Shown in pieces: positions 34,501 to 45,280 of a stretch of DNA of 64,000 nt; positions within the stretch are counted from its first letter, which is position 1; every line of letters begins with the position of its first letter. The translations under genes and the position numbers were made by a program. This stretch comes from Apus apus (lineage: Eukaryota > Chordata > Aves > Apodiformes > Apodidae). The DNA is taken from NCBI RefSeq assembly GCF_020740795.1, contig NC_067300.1, positions 1,963,685-2,027,684 on the forward strand, given 5' to 3'. Below the pieces are notes generated by a model. That model saw only the letters and a program-made list of their open reading frames with translations. It was not told the origin of the DNA and ran no database searches.

Positions 34501-37363
34501 CTGTGAGATTGGGCTGTATTACATCCTTCACATCACCAAACAGAGGAACAAGAATGCTTTCCTTAGGCTGCTGCCAGCACTAGGTAAGGTTTTGTTTCAT
34601 CTTCTGTTCTCTAGCTAGTTTGCCTTGTACTGGACACCTGGGAAGCAAGTAAACCAGGAGTGAAAGTGATTTCAGAATTAAAATGTTCTGCTCTGGCTCT
34701 TCTGGTCACTTAGTTGTAAGGCCCTGCAGAAGTATTTGTTCTTGCCTGAAGTTTGGATACTTTTCTGCTGATTGGAATTTAGAGGCAGTGGCTGAAGGTC
34801 AGGAGTTCCTTACATCAAAGTATTAACACTGGGATTAGCTGAGATCTGCTTTCAGAATGAATTTGAAAGACAAGCAGGTGACTTAATTCTGCTGCTCATA
34901 GTAATTGCATGTGGCCAGAGATTCCTGGTGAGGTGAAAAACCCTGTAACAAAACAGGACTAAACACAACCTTAAATTCTTCCCTGGGATTCCCTTCTGCA
35001 CTGACTTCTCTGGGCTAAGTTGCAGGAGATCTCTGAAGCAATCTTAGGAATTGCAGCTCCCAGTAATGGTCGGGGGGGGGGTTCACTTCCCACTCCCTCA
35101 CCCCGGCTCTGGTGTCCTTTGAAGCCTTTGAGCTGCCCAGTTACATGGATGAGTTTTCCTCTGGTGAATGGTTTGTAGCTGCTCCCTGTGGGGTCTGAGG
35201 AGTGAAAGGAGGTGGATGTGGCCATGAGCAGAGGGTGGTGGAGATGGGGACTTTGTAGCAAGCTGCTCTGGGACTTCAGCCTTGATGGAGACATGGGCTT
35301 TCTGCATATTCTTCTCACCCCTCTGCTCCTAATCTTTTATGTCTGGAAGATCAAAGCCACCTGCCTGGGCTCCCTGTTTTAAAAGCCACTAAGGAAAATC
35401 TCACTGCAGTTTTCAGCAGGAACATCTGCTGAGTTTGTCAGGTTTTGGCACATCCTTTTAAGTCTCAGTATCTTTGCTTCTCGTGTTGTATAGTTGAGAC
35501 ATTCAGTGACCTGGCCTTCAGTGATATTTTTCTGCATCTCCTTACTGGAAACCTTACACTGCTGGGGGATGAATTTGCTCTTGAGGAGTTCTGCACCAGC
35601 CTCTTTGATGGCTTCTTCCTCACTGCCTGCTCAAGGTAAAGCTGATTTTCCTCAGGGGAATGGAGTTTACAGTGTAGCTGAGGGAGCAGTTAATAGTTCA
35701 GCAAACTCTTTACATGGAGGTATCAGCCTGATGTTTTGCTTCTTTTAAGAAAAGTTTATCTTTTGTGAGAAAACTTTTAACAGGAAAATTAAGAGTTGAT
35801 TATAAATTCTTACCTAAACTGTAAATCATGATTCATAAGTTGGAGCTGCAAAGACAATATCCTTCATGCTTTGCAGTAGCTGTGAATGTGAAGAGTTCAC
35901 TTCTCTGCAGTATCAGCTGCACACAGAAAATCTCTTGGCATCTGTTAGGTCGTTGTGGTTCAACTGGTGGCCTGAGGCCAGATCTAACCCCCAGGATGTT
36001 GCCCCAGGATTGGTCAGAACTGCAGTTCAGGCACAGCAGCACGTGCTGCTGCCACTTCCCCCCACACACAGAGGGACAAACATCCTCCAGCTGCTGCCCT
36101 GGCTGCAGTCTGTGCTTCACACCTCAGGGGTTCAGAGAATGGTTTGGGTTGGAAGGGAGCTTCAAAGATCACCTAGATCCAATCCCCTGCCATGGGCAGG
36201 GACACCTCCCACCAGCCCAGGCTGCTCCAAGTCCCATCCAACCTGCCCTTCAACACTGCCAGGGATGGGGCAGCCACAGCTTCCCTGGGCAACCTGGGCC
36301 AGGGTCTCACCACCTTCATAGTGAAGAATTTTCTCCTCATGTCTCACCTCAATCTCCCAGTTTTAATCCATCCCCCCTTGTCCTCTCACTCCCTGCCCTT
36401 GTCCCAAGCCCCTCCCCAGCTTTCCTGGAGCCCCTTCAGGCACTGGAAGGTGCTCTAAGGTCTCCCTGGAGCCTTCTCTTCTCCAAGCTGAACACCCAAC
36501 TCTCCCAGCCTGTCTCCAGAGCAGAGCTGCTCCAGCCCTCCCATCAGCTTCCTCTGGGCTTTCTCCAGGAGCTCCGTGTCTTTCTTATGTTGGGGGAAAC
36601 AAAAAAAATCTCCCTCCCTTTCCTCATGGTTGCTGCAGTTAGTCCACTGGTGTCGAATTATTGCATGAATTGCTTGAAAGTCTAAGGCAGGGTTAGCACT
36701 TCCTAGCACACAGGCTACAGTTCTCAGGTGTTCTGGAAAATTATAACAAAGCTGCCAGTCTGTGGGTGTGTGAATTACTCTGGTGCTGTTACTGTAGCTT
36801 TCTTGGTCTGGAGATGGAGTTTGTTTGTACCAGTTTCTCCTCATGAAAATTGCTTTTTGCAGAAAGGAGAACGTACACAGACATGTGCTGAGGCTGCTGC
36901 TTCATCTGCATCACAAAGTGGCACCTGCCAAATTAGAGGCTCTCCAGAAGGCTTTGGAACCCACCAAGCAGGTAAGAAGAGAAGCATGAGAAAGGCAAAA
37001 TGAATTGCAAATGAAAGCAGCTGCTTTTCCCCACTTTGCCTAATGGGAATGTGCTGTGCTTCCCAAGCCCGGGTTGGGTCTTAATTCCCTCGGGACTTCC
37101 TCTTTCTCTGTTGCTTTGTGTTAAAACACACAGGGCAGTTGCACACTTGGTATCCTTGCTAGTAGCAGCTGGGATGAAGTCTCACTCTTCTGTTTTTTCC
37201 CCCTCCCTCATTTCTCATCCTGCAGAGTGGGGAGGCTGTGAAGGAGCTTTATAACCAACTCACAGAGAAACTGGAGCTTCGCAAGCCGAGTCCGGCCGAG
37301 GTGACTGAGACTCCCTCCATGGAGCTGCCCTTGCCCACTGTGCCCACACCAGCCCCACGTTGA
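22498..37363 (+). CDS. NELFB: Negative elongation factor B (NELF-B, COBRA1), thirteen coding exons
   Basis: NELF-B is a nuclear subunit of the four-part NELF complex. With DSIF, NELF holds RNA polymerase II in promoter-proximal pausing; NELF-B bridges NELF-C and NELF-E. Coding exons: 22498-22599, 24536-24699, 24861-24960, 25707-25937, 28446-28631, 29652-29764, 30658-30760, 31713-31808, 33425-33567, 34477-34583, 35494-35635, 36863-36971, 37226-37363. They total 1734 nt and give 577 residues, against about 580 in human. Identity to the mammalian protein is very high from the first exon on (for example LKETLTNCTEPLKAIEQFQ and CDPFAINTLALST). All joins are in phase with GT-AG sites. The C-terminal 20 residues are Pro-rich and diverge most. 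The gene lies head to head with the ENTPD8-like gene, about 4 kb apart. No defect is seen. Confidence 0.97.
22630..24450 (+). repeat. G-rich tandem repeat filling NELFB intron 1
   Basis: About 1.8 kb of a short degenerate unit of the form GTGGGG(G)TCT or GTGGGGTTT. It begins 30 bp after the exon 1 donor and ends 85 bp before exon 2. Nearly every ten bases carry a run of four or five G on the coding strand and almost none on the template strand. It is open in several frames on both strands, which produces long Trp/Gly/Val or Pro/Thr/His/Lys readings that are not genes. Confidence 0.95.
24536..24699 (+). CDS. NELFB: NELFB exon 2
   Basis: Codes TENGVLLPSLQSALPFLDLH through the FDELREKLLERV block. 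Acceptor TTGGCAG directly follows the G-rich repeat; donor GTTGGT is weaker than the others. Phase 2 end. Confidence 0.96.
24861..24960 (+). CDS. NELFB: NELFB exon 3
   Basis: Codes YKKLEDLLEKSFSLVKMPS to MKHLPK. Acceptor CTTTCAG, donor GTAACA. Confidence 0.96.
25707..25937 (+). CDS. NELFB: NELFB exon 4
   Basis: Codes VPEKKLKLVMADKDLYKACA through EVKRQIWQDNQALF to the SPSPKTRRQGE end. 77 codons, phase 0 at both ends. Confidence 0.97.
26850..27260 (-). mobile_element. CR1 LINE 3' fragment in NELFB intron 4
   Basis: Minus-oriented: 'tctcagatggtttgagttgaagg' to 'ctccagagcagagctgctccag'. Confidence 0.92.
27945..28158 (+). mobile_element. CR1 LINE 3' end in NELFB intron 4
   Basis: Plus-oriented: 'gatgaggaaggacttctttcctgtgagggtgacag' to 'ccccaacattctgagattctctga'. 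Same subfamily as 32310-32728 and 55550-56240. Confidence 0.92.
28446..28631 (+). CDS. NELFB: NELFB exon 5
   Basis: Codes VVQKLTQMIGKNVKLYDMVL through RTLFLRTRNVHYCTLRAELL to VDPCHK. 62 codons. The preceding intron carries CR1 copies. Confidence 0.97.
29160..29547 (-). mobile_element. CR1 LINE 3' fragment in NELFB intron 5
   Basis: Minus-oriented; it ends about 100 bp before exon 6. Confidence 0.92.
29652..29764 (+). CDS. NELFB: NELFB exon 6
   Basis: Codes FTWCLDACIREKFVDNKRAR to GQEQVLG. Phase 2 end at donor GTGAGG. Confidence 0.97.
30305..30552. mobile_element. Two abutting CR1 tails in opposite orientation
   Basis: 30305-30350 is a plus-oriented tail (gatgatctcagaggtcttttccagcc, ttctgtgatgg). 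30352-30552 is a minus-oriented fragment starting 'gaatcagactggtttgggctgg'. They meet tail to tail, about 105 bp before NELFB exon 7. Confidence 0.8.
30658..30760 (+). CDS. NELFB: NELFB exon 7
   Basis: Codes DLSMILCDPFAINTLALSTI to GQDTLPR. Donor GTGAGT. Confidence 0.97.
31713..31808 (+). CDS. NELFB: NELFB exon 8
   Basis: Codes ESPDLLLLLRMLSLGQGAWD to VFKEPKM. 32 codons, donor GTGAGC. Confidence 0.96.
32310..32728 (+). mobile_element. CR1 LINE 3' fragment in NELFB intron 8
   Basis: Plus-oriented: 'cctgccttatgagggaaggctaagagacctgg' to 'ccttccaaccacaacatcctgtgat'. Confidence 0.92.
33425..33567 (+). CDS. NELFB: NELFB exon 9
   Basis: Codes EAELITKFLPMLMSFVVDDH to PEAFTK, donor GTATGT, phase 2. 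Confidence 0.96.
34477..34583 (+). CDS. NELFB: NELFB exon 10
   Basis: Codes FLQENRIACEIGLYYILHIT to LRLLPAL. It begins with the last base of the Lys codon and ends in phase 1 at GTAAGG. Confidence 0.96.
35494..35635 (+). CDS. NELFB: NELFB exon 11
   Basis: Codes VETFSDLAFSDIFLHLLTGN to FFLTACS. Donor GTAAAG, phase 2. Confidence 0.96.
36130..36600 (-). mobile_element. CR1 LINE 3' fragment in NELFB intron 11
   Basis: Minus-oriented: 'ttcagagaatggtttgggttgg' to 'tttctccaggagctccgtgtctttctta'. Confidence 0.93.
36863..36971 (+). CDS. NELFB: NELFB exon 12
   Basis: Codes RKENVHRHVLRLLLHLHHKV to LEPTKQ. Acceptor TTTTTGCAG. Confidence 0.96.
37226..37363 (+). CDS. NELFB: NELFB exon 13 (stop)
   Basis: Codes SGEAVKELYNQLTEKLELRK then the Pro-rich tail TVPTPAPR and TGA. 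The 3' UTR follows; I could not place its poly(A) signal with confidence. Confidence 0.95.
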   Translation, partial: SGEAVKELYNQLTEKLELRKPSPAEVTETPSMELPLPTVPTPAPR

Positions 37364-39889
37364 GCTGCCTGTTAGTGCAAGAGGGAGACAGAACAGCTCT
37401 CCTGGGGCTCTGCAGTGGGAAGGCCCTGTGCTGCCTTTCAACCCTCTGCCTGCAGGGTGGGAACAACAAAAACAAGCCACTGAAGCTCTTGCAGGAAACA
37501 CTGCAGTTTGCCCAACTCAGTGGCTCTTGGTGGTTAGAAAACTCTGTGTGCAGTGCATTGCAAAGGTTCACTTTTCTTAAAGGTAGCTGACTGTCTTCTT
37601 GTAGATCCACTTAAAATCTGACTGTACATTACTTTTTAATTATTTTTTTTTCAAAAAGAAAATGCATATTTTTAAGCTTGGCATCTTGTATTTTTAAACT
37701 CTAAGAACTGATAACTGAGTGTTGAACTCCATTGTGGCTGAGCAGTTGGTGTCAACCCCTGAAGGCAAACCATAGCTTACTTTGGCCATTAGTTTGGTCC
37801 TCTAGATCTTTGGAGATTCTCAACAGAAGGAAATGGCAGAGGAGATAAGCTCCACTGGTACAATTTCCTCTCTGAGGTTTGGCTCTTCTGTTATGTGGTA
37901 GGATGTGCTGCATTAGTCAAGAGATGTCTGCACTGTCACTAGACCAGGCAGCAATGAACAGCCATCTTCTCAGCTAGGCTCTTACAAAGAAGGCCAGAAA
38001 TTGGATAATTCTCTTATTTTCTCCCCACTTTTCTCCAAAGGAGGAGCTTGGAATGAGTTCCTGGAGCCAGTGAAGGAAACCAAGACTAGCATGTTCCCAA
38101 ATAACAATAGGGTTTGAGTGTAGGTGGAGTGAAACTGTGACTTTGAAGAAACAACCTGTTCTTCATGGCTCATTTGTGTTGCTGTCTCTGCTGTTATAGT
38201 CAGTTGCTGTTCTGCTTTTATTGCTGCCTCAGTGTAAGCTCAGGTAGAGTGTGCAGGCAGATGGACATGGGAGAAGAATGAGTTGTGGCTTTACACTGAT
38301 TTCAGCAGGTGCAATGTGCAATGAAAAGAAGCTTACTAATCCTCTGTAAGCAGGAAGCTGCCTACATATGGATTATTTTGAATCACACAATAATTCAGGT
38401 AGGAAGATACCTCTGAGGGTCTCAGGTCCACCCCCTGACTTGGAGCAGGACCAGCCTAGGGCAGGTTGCTGAGGAGCAGTGCTTTGTATTGACCTTTGTT
38501 GAGTTGCACTTGGTATCATTTAAGCTGTGTGAGGGTGTTCTCTGGGCATGGGAGGTAGATGCAGGCATCAGCCCTGCTGGGGAGTGCTGTGAGGAATGGG
38601 CTGCCAGGGGGACACAGGCCTGAGCCCCCGTCCTGCCAGCTTCCCATGCAGCTGCCAGAACTGTATCAGAAGGCTCTGGCTGGCTGGATCTCCAGACAGT
38701 TGTGCCAGAAGCTGGTTAATGTCAAGGTGGGCTCCCCACTGCACTCCTGCATCCACCAAGCCAGGCATATCTCTGTGGATGGTTATTGGGTTTGTCAGGC
38801 ACAATTAACCTCTGGAATGTACCCACCCATGCCAGCCATCCCCTGTCACTTTCTTGTCCATCATGTTTCTGGATATGATGGCTCTTTCCCCCCTCGTCAC
38901 CCCTTGTCTCCTGGGACTTGAGCACTCCCAATCCCAAGTCATGCTGGTGAGACTTTTCCATTTTTGCATCATTTTCTTCCTCCCAAGTTCTCCAGAGCTG
39001 CATGAGGAAGCTGAGTGTCCCCTCTCTGCATCACCTTGGTGCTTTATTTTGTTTTTTATACTTGTCTGTATCTTGTGGGAGAACTGGGAGGGTGGGTCAG
39101 GTTTGTCCACTGGTCCACACTGCCTGTGTGCACCATACCTCCTGGGGTCTGTGTCACTTTCACCAGCTCTGGGCACTTCTGGCGTCAGACTCCTGGGGAA
39201 CAGGAACTGGGTGTAACAATTGGGTCTTGCAACGTTTGTTTTTTTAAAACTGTTTCAACTGTCATGGTAACTTAGACAAAATAACATCCCAAGCTGCTGG
39301 TAAACCTTCCCCAGTGAACCTACTCAGGCCCCTGCCCTGCTCAGACTGGGGTTATTTTGGGGTTGTGGTGAGGATTCTGTCACTAGAGGTTTCCTTGAGG
39401 CTGCTGCTGCTGTGGCCCCTGCTGCAACACCAACTTCTTTTAATCCAGGCTGACTCTGTGACTTACAACTTGGTAGAAAAAGCTTTTGTGTTTCAGCCCG
39501 TGCTCACCGTACCCAGATACATGTATATTTTTCCAGGTTTTTAGGTCCACAAAGGAATTGAATCCCAGAGCACAGACTGGCCATGAACTGTGCTGGTGGC
39601 TGCTTGGCTGAGGGGGGAAATCTGGGCAGTTGAGCTTGCTGATTTGTGCTCTCCTGACCTGCCTCCTGCACAAAGGTGTGACCAGGGGAGAGAGAGACAC
39701 TTTCCAGAAAACACTGTTTCAGTAGGGAACGTCTGGGTCTGTTCCATTCTTTGAGGTGGGAATGTTTTCCCTCTAGTGCCAGAAGCTGCTCAGGCTGCTG
39801 CTGTATGTGCAGAGCCCTGCAGCAGAGCTGCCTGCAGTGGTGCAGGGCACTGGCATTCCCCCTGCCCCAGGGCTGGGACATCCCAGAGT
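37364..39889. other. NELFB 3' UTR and downstream flank, no further gene seen
   Basis: A/T-rich just after the stop (37630-37700), as often in 3' UTRs. No clear AATAAA was located in the first kilobase. Later open readings look random. Confidence 0.55.
38384..38470 (-). mobile_element. CR1 tail fragment
   Basis: Short minus-oriented remnant: 'aatcacacaataattcaggtaggaagatacctctg'. Confidence 0.6.
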
Positions 39890-40097
39890 CCTGCTCTGGT
39901 GTTCCTCCTTGTCTCCAGGCTGGACACCCCCAGCTCCCTCAGCTGCTCCTGCTCAGACTTGTGCTCCAGCCCCTTCCCCAGCTCCCTTGCCCTTCTCATG
40001 GAGCTCTAGCAGCTCCATGTCCTTTCTGTAGCGAGAAACCCACAACTGAACATGGTACTCGAGGTGCCTTGGAGAGTCTCCCTGTGCTCCAGATGCT
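39890..40097 (-). mobile_element. CR1 LINE fragment from which the 11-bp array grew
   Basis: Minus-oriented body: 'ctccaggctggacacccccagctccctcagc' and 'acaactgaacatggtactcgaggtgc'. The 11-bp array begins directly at its end. Confidence 0.8.
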
Positions 40098-41350
40098 GCT
40101 GCATCCCTGCTGCATCCCTGCTGCATCCCTGCTGCATCCCTGCTGCATCCCTGCTGCATCCCTGCTGCATCCCTGCTGCATCCCTGCTGCATCCCTGCTG
40201 CATCCCTGCTGCATCCCTGCTGCATCCCTGCTGCATCCCTGCTGCATCCCTGCTGCATCCCTGCTGCATCCCTGCTGCATCCCTGCTGCATCCCTGCTGC
40301 ATCCCTGCTGCATCCCTGCTGCATCCCTGCTGCATCCCTGCTGCATCCCTGCTGCATCCCTGCTGCATCCCTGCTGCATCCCTGCTGCATCCCTGCTGCA
40401 TCCCTGCTGCATCCCTGCTGCATCCCTGCTGCATCCCTGCTGCATCCCTGCTGCATCCCTGCTGCATCCCTGCTGCATCCCTGCTGCATCCCTGCTGCAT
40501 CCCTGCTGCATCCCTGCTGCATCCCTGCTGCATCCCTGCTGCATCCCTGCTGCATCCCTGCTGCATCCCTGCTGCATCCCTGCTGCATCCCTGCTGCATC
40601 CCTGCTGCATCCCTGCTGCATCCCTGCTGCATCCCTGCTGCATCCCTGCTGCATCCCTGCTGCATCCCTGCTGCATCCCTGCTGCATCCCTGCTGCATCC
40701 CTGCTGCATCCCTGCTGCATCCCTGCTGCATCCCTGCTGCATCCCTGCTGCATCCCTGCTGCATCCCTGCTGCATCCCTGCTGCATCCCTGCTGCATCCC
40801 TGCTGCATCCCTGCTGCATCCCTGCTGCATCCCTGCTGCATCCCTGCTGCATCCCTGCTGCATCCCTGCTGCATCCCTGCTGCATCCCTGCTGCATCCCT
40901 GCTGCATCCCTGCTGCATCCCTGCTGCATCCCTGCTGCATCCCTGCTGCATCCCTGCTGCATCCCTGCTGCATCCCTGCTGCATCCCTGCTGCATCCCTG
41001 CTGCATCCCTGCTGCATCCCTGCTGCATCCCTGCTGCATCCCTGCTGCATCCCTGCTGCATCCCTGCTGCATCCCTGCTGCATCCCTGCTGCATCCCTGC
41101 TGCATCCCTGCTGCATCCCTGCTGCATCCCTGCTGCATCCCTGCTGCATCCCTGCTGCATCCCTGCTGCATCCCTGCTGCATCCCTGCTGCATCCCTGCT
41201 GCATCCCTGCTGCATCCCTGCTGCATCCCTGCTGCATCCCTGCTGCATCCCTGCTGCATCCCTGCTGCATCCCTGCTGCATCCCTGCTGCATCCCTGCTG
41301 CATCCCTGCTGCATCCCTGCTGCATCCCTGCTGCATCCCTGCTGCATCCC
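40098..41350 (+). repeat. 11-bp minisatellite, 113 copies, essentially perfect
   Basis: Unit GCTGCATCCCT repeated from 40098 to 41340 (1243 bp, exactly 113 units) plus a 10-base partial unit. I saw no substitution or phase break at the line checks made. It starts inside a minus-oriented CR1 copy and ends in ordinary sequence. The unit has no stop codon in any frame, so the array is open on both strands as 11-residue peptide repeats; these are not treated as genes. Confidence 0.97.
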
Positions 41351-41457
41351 ATGCAGCACAGCTCCCAGGTGAAGTACAGCTGTGTGAGAGGATCCTGTTA
41401 AAAAATCTCCTCCGAGTGCCCTGTAGGTGGCCCTGCAGAAACGGTTCCAGCTGGGAC

Positions 41458-41560
41458 CATAGAATCATTTAGGTTGGCAAAGACCTCTAAGACCATCCAG
41501 TCCAACCCTTAACCTAGAACTCTGCCAACTCCAGCACCAGACCAAGGCCCTGCTCTGCTG
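41458..41560 (-). mobile_element. CR1 tail fragment
   Basis: Minus-oriented: 'catagaatcatttaggttggcaaagacctctaagaccatccagtcc'. Confidence 0.75.
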
Positions 41561-42347
41561 TGGGTGCACACTAGAGGGTGGTGCACCCCTATCCTGCTGC
41601 TCCAGCTCCCTCCCCATTTGGCGTGGCACAGGAAGCTGGAACCACTGGTATTTAAACTTGCAGGTCACAGTTTGTCTTTACAGCAGGGCTGTGATACCTG
41701 CGATATGAAAAACATGTGTGTTCTCTCCAAACCTGCTGTGTCTGACTGGAGAGTGAATGTTTGCAAGTAATTCCAATGAGCTTGAGCAGCCTGGTGCTCT
41801 AGGTGTGCTGTGTGATCTGAGGGGTCAGGGTGGCTAAGAGCTCCAAGAGTTCTGCAGCCTTTTTGGATGGTCAACATGGACCTGGAAGGATACGTTGAGC
41901 TGTGAAATGAATCCCTTGGCCTGAGCTGCCCCAGCAGATGGATCATGTGCTGTGACTGCAGGGGGTGGGAGCAGCAGGAGCTGAGGCCTGTGCTAGCACA
42001 GGAACCAGCTCTTGTATGGAATTAGTGGGAAGGAAGATGTCTGTAGAGAAACATGAATTACTGCCAGAGCACCTGACAGCCAGAGCATGCCTACACCAGG
42101 GCAGAACACAGCCAGATTCCTGGTTTGCTGTAGGGTGGCTCTTGGTGGACTGAGATAAAAGGAGAGCAAACAAATCTGCTTGGCCAGACAGAATATGAAG
42201 GCCTCCTGGACACCCCTTGGCTGTTGAGTCCTCTCTGTTCTGTCAGGAACCCTTTGGGTGTCGGGTGATTCCTGGTCCAGTCTGTGTAACAGAATAGAGG
42301 AAACTATGAAAAGAACTGAATTATAAGACATTAATGTGCATGAACCT

Positions 42348-42478
42348 CCCTGGAAGTGTTGAAGGGCAGGTTGGATGGGGCTTGGAGCAACCTGGGCTGG
42401 TGGGAGGTGTCCCTGCCCGTGCAGGGGGTTGGAGCTGGATGATCTTTAAGGTCCCTTCCAACCCAAACTGTCTGGGAC
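42348..42478 (+). mobile_element. CR1 3' tail
   Basis: Plus-oriented: 'ggaagtgttgaagggcaggttgg' to 'cccttccaacccaaactgtctgggac'. Confidence 0.9.
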
Positions 42479-43141
42479 TCTGTGCAGTCCTTGCTGCTGA
42501 ACCAGGAGTGTGCTTGGTTCAGGAGTCTGGGTTCAGGTCACCCTACTGCTCTGGGGGGTCTGTGCTCTGCTCCATTGGGAGTGATGCTGGAAACTTTCTT
42601 GGTGTGTGAGAACATCAGTTCCCAAAGGAACATGATGGATTGGGCTGCAATTCCAGCTCCAGGACATTGGGGATTTATTATCTTGACTCTTTTGCAAGCA
42701 CTTGAAGAAAAGAAATAGCTGAAATCCAGAGGAAATGTATTTTTTCCTCCCCAATTTGTGTGCATTTAACTCAGTCCAGAGCAGCAGAATTTTTTTACCA
42801 CCAGGGCAGAGAAAGGTTTTAGTCCAACCTTGGAAATGCCTGTGGCTTCAGTGCTGGCTCGAGAGACTGCATGTGAGGAAGACCTTTGAGGTTTCTCTCC
42901 AAAACCAAAGGAGGATTCCAGGGTGGAGAGGAAGTGTCCAGGATGTGTCTGCCAAGATCTGCTTGGTTCCTGTGCTGAGCTGAAGTGCCCAGGTTTGGGA
43001 AGGTGCCATCAGCTCCACGTCTGGGCTGTCTGCTCGCAGAGGTGAACGCAGAACTCGAGTTGTCCTGAACTTCTCCCTGTGGTCCCAGTCCCTGGCTCTG
43101 GAGGACAGGACCCAGCAGGCCAGGTTTGCCAGCTGGAGCCT

Positions 43142-43206
43142 GCTCTGGTGGGGTGGATGCTCTGGTGGGGTGGATGCTCTGGTGGGGTGGATGCTCTGGT
43201 GGGGTC
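43142..43206 (+). repeat. 17-bp tandem repeat, about four copies
   Basis: Unit GGATGCTCTGGTGGGGT, nearly identical copies. Confidence 0.85.
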
Positions 43207-45106
43207 CCTGCTGCCAGCTCCTGCTCTGCTCCTTAGGGATGTGCTTTGGTGGTGAAGCAGCTGATTCCTGCAGAGGGACACTTGTCAACAATCCCCAGGG
43301 ACCAGCTTCCACCTTCCAAGGCTGGGAGCCGTATTTTTTGGCCAAAAGTGAGGAGCAGGGCATCAGGCCTCCCTGTGACCAGCCCTCCTCCCCTTTCCAG
43401 CAGGACTCTGGGGTGGCACAGGTGGGTTCCTGCAGGGAGGCTCTGTGCCACCCCAAGCACTGTCCTGGCACGTTCCTGACCAGCATCATGCCAGGGAATG
43501 GCTGGAAATACATCAAAGTGGTAAGAGGAGTTACTGAGAAAGACAAAGCTCACAGCACTTCTTCTCTTGAACATTTAAACCTTCCCAAATAGTCCCACAA
43601 AAGCCCCTTCTGGGACCCTTGTAAAGGGGGGTCCTGTGTGACTAGGACTTCAAGGGTAATCAGAGGTGGGGACCCAGCAATTTGAAGGCTTTGTTGTGCA
43701 TCTTCATGGATCTGAATGCTGAAAAGCATCTGGTTGGTGGCAAAACACCCTGTTCTCCTCAGAGCTGGGGACACTGGATCCATTGGAAGAGTGGCTGGGA
43801 ACCACGGGCAGGTGGCTGGAGGGAAGGTGAAGGTTTAAAAGGAGGGTCTAACAACTTCTGGGACAGATGCTGCACAGCAGGAAACTGAATTACCACTCTC
43901 CAGGAGACTTTTCTGGTGGAGCTGCTGTTGTGGTTCAGGCTTGATCATCACCTTTAGGTTAATTCTGGTGAGTTGTGACACCTGGGATGTGACTTTCCCT
44001 GTGAGGATCCCCTAACCCAGCTTCATCAAGATGGATGTCTTGCTTTGGCTTTGGAAGAGTTGTATCTGGCCCAGAAAATGGAAGTGATGTGAAAAAACCC
44101 TGTGAATTCCTTTTTCAGAGTGTTGAGCCACATGAGGATGGAGAACAGCACAGGTTTTACCTCTTGGTGTAGATAAAGGTACTTCTAGGTGCTCTACATG
44201 CTATTTTAGGTCTCTGTAGAGTGGGGCTGTGTCCTGGGCAAAGGGAGGTGGTGCTGGGAGGGCACCAGCAGCAGGGCTGTGTGGGCAGGACCTGTGCCCC
44301 AGTGCTCCCAGTGTGTCCCAGCAGCAGGAGACTGAGCAACATGGAGCCATGGAGGGAGTTTCTGGCCTTTCTTGCTGTTTTGAGGGGTCAGACTCAGAGG
44401 CTGCTTTCTGTTTTCTTCTGCACAGCAGCAGGGGGCCTGTCCTGGCACACAAATGCCACTGTTCATACAGCTGTGTCCCTGGGGGGGTGCCTTGATGGAG
44501 CCAGTAAGTTTCTCTGTGCAGTTATCTCTGCAGCTCTGGTGGGTCCCACTCTGACCATGAAGCTCTTTGCATTCTCCAGTTTGCTTTCTCACCTTTGTTT
44601 TTCCCTTTCAGGCTGTTAATAAGGGCTGAGCCCAGCAGGGCTCCTGGACCAGTCTAAGCTCTGTTCCCGTGGCTCTGAACCCACAGACAAGCTCTGTGTA
44701 TCTTTGCCATCCCTGTCCCTCCACCTGAGCTGGGCTTAGTGTTAAAAACAAGGGGCAAGTCATCTTCTCAGAGCTCCAGGTGGGTGCAAAACATGGGTTA
44801 AGGGCAGCTGGACCCAAGCTCAGGTCACCCTCGATGTTGAGGACACATCAGACAGGGTTTCAGCTCTGTGGTTGCTCCAGACTTTTGGGGAATCAGATTT
44901 TTCAGACTTCACTGTGATCACATATTTCTGTGCCCACGATTAACTGCTGGGTTTAGAGCTTTGCAGAGCTGCCTTTTCCTGCTGGGCACCCAGGCAGTTC
45001 AGGGGGCTCCTTAGAGACAAGCTTCTCTCTTGTGACTCTTTCCATTTCTCATACTTAAGTCCCAAATTCCAGCACGTTTGACCAGTTAGATTAAAATACC
45101 CCATCG

Positions 45107-45280
45107 TGTCACAGGATCACAGAATTGCTCAGGTTGGAAAAGACCTTGAAGATCATTGAGTCCAGACATAACCCAACTCTACCAACCCTTAACCCAGCTC
45201 ATGGTGCTTAAACCATGTCCCTCAGCACCACATCTTTACATCTCTTAAACACCTCCAGGGATGGAGGCTCAGCCCCCTGG
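45107..45280 (-). mobile_element. CR1 LINE 3' fragment, diverged
   Basis: Minus-oriented: 'cacaggatcacagaattgctcaggttgg' to 'taaacacctccagggatggagg'. Used to show how the older copy at 10535 read before interruption. Confidence 0.85.

Larger units (their letters stand above)
41561..45106. other. Gene-poor stretch with a CR1 tail and a 17-bp repeat
   Basis: Readings of 80-230 residues occur on both strands but show no family similarity, and several run through the 17-bp repeat. No supported gene. Confidence 0.5.

Noticed and set aside
40098-41350. CRISPR-like array
   Set aside because: Direct 11-bp tandem repeats with no spacers, in a vertebrate genome.
39751-41472. Open readings of 450-570 codons on both strands with 11-residue repeats
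   Set aside because: They are the 11-bp array without stop codons. No start, splice or conserved flank supports a gene.
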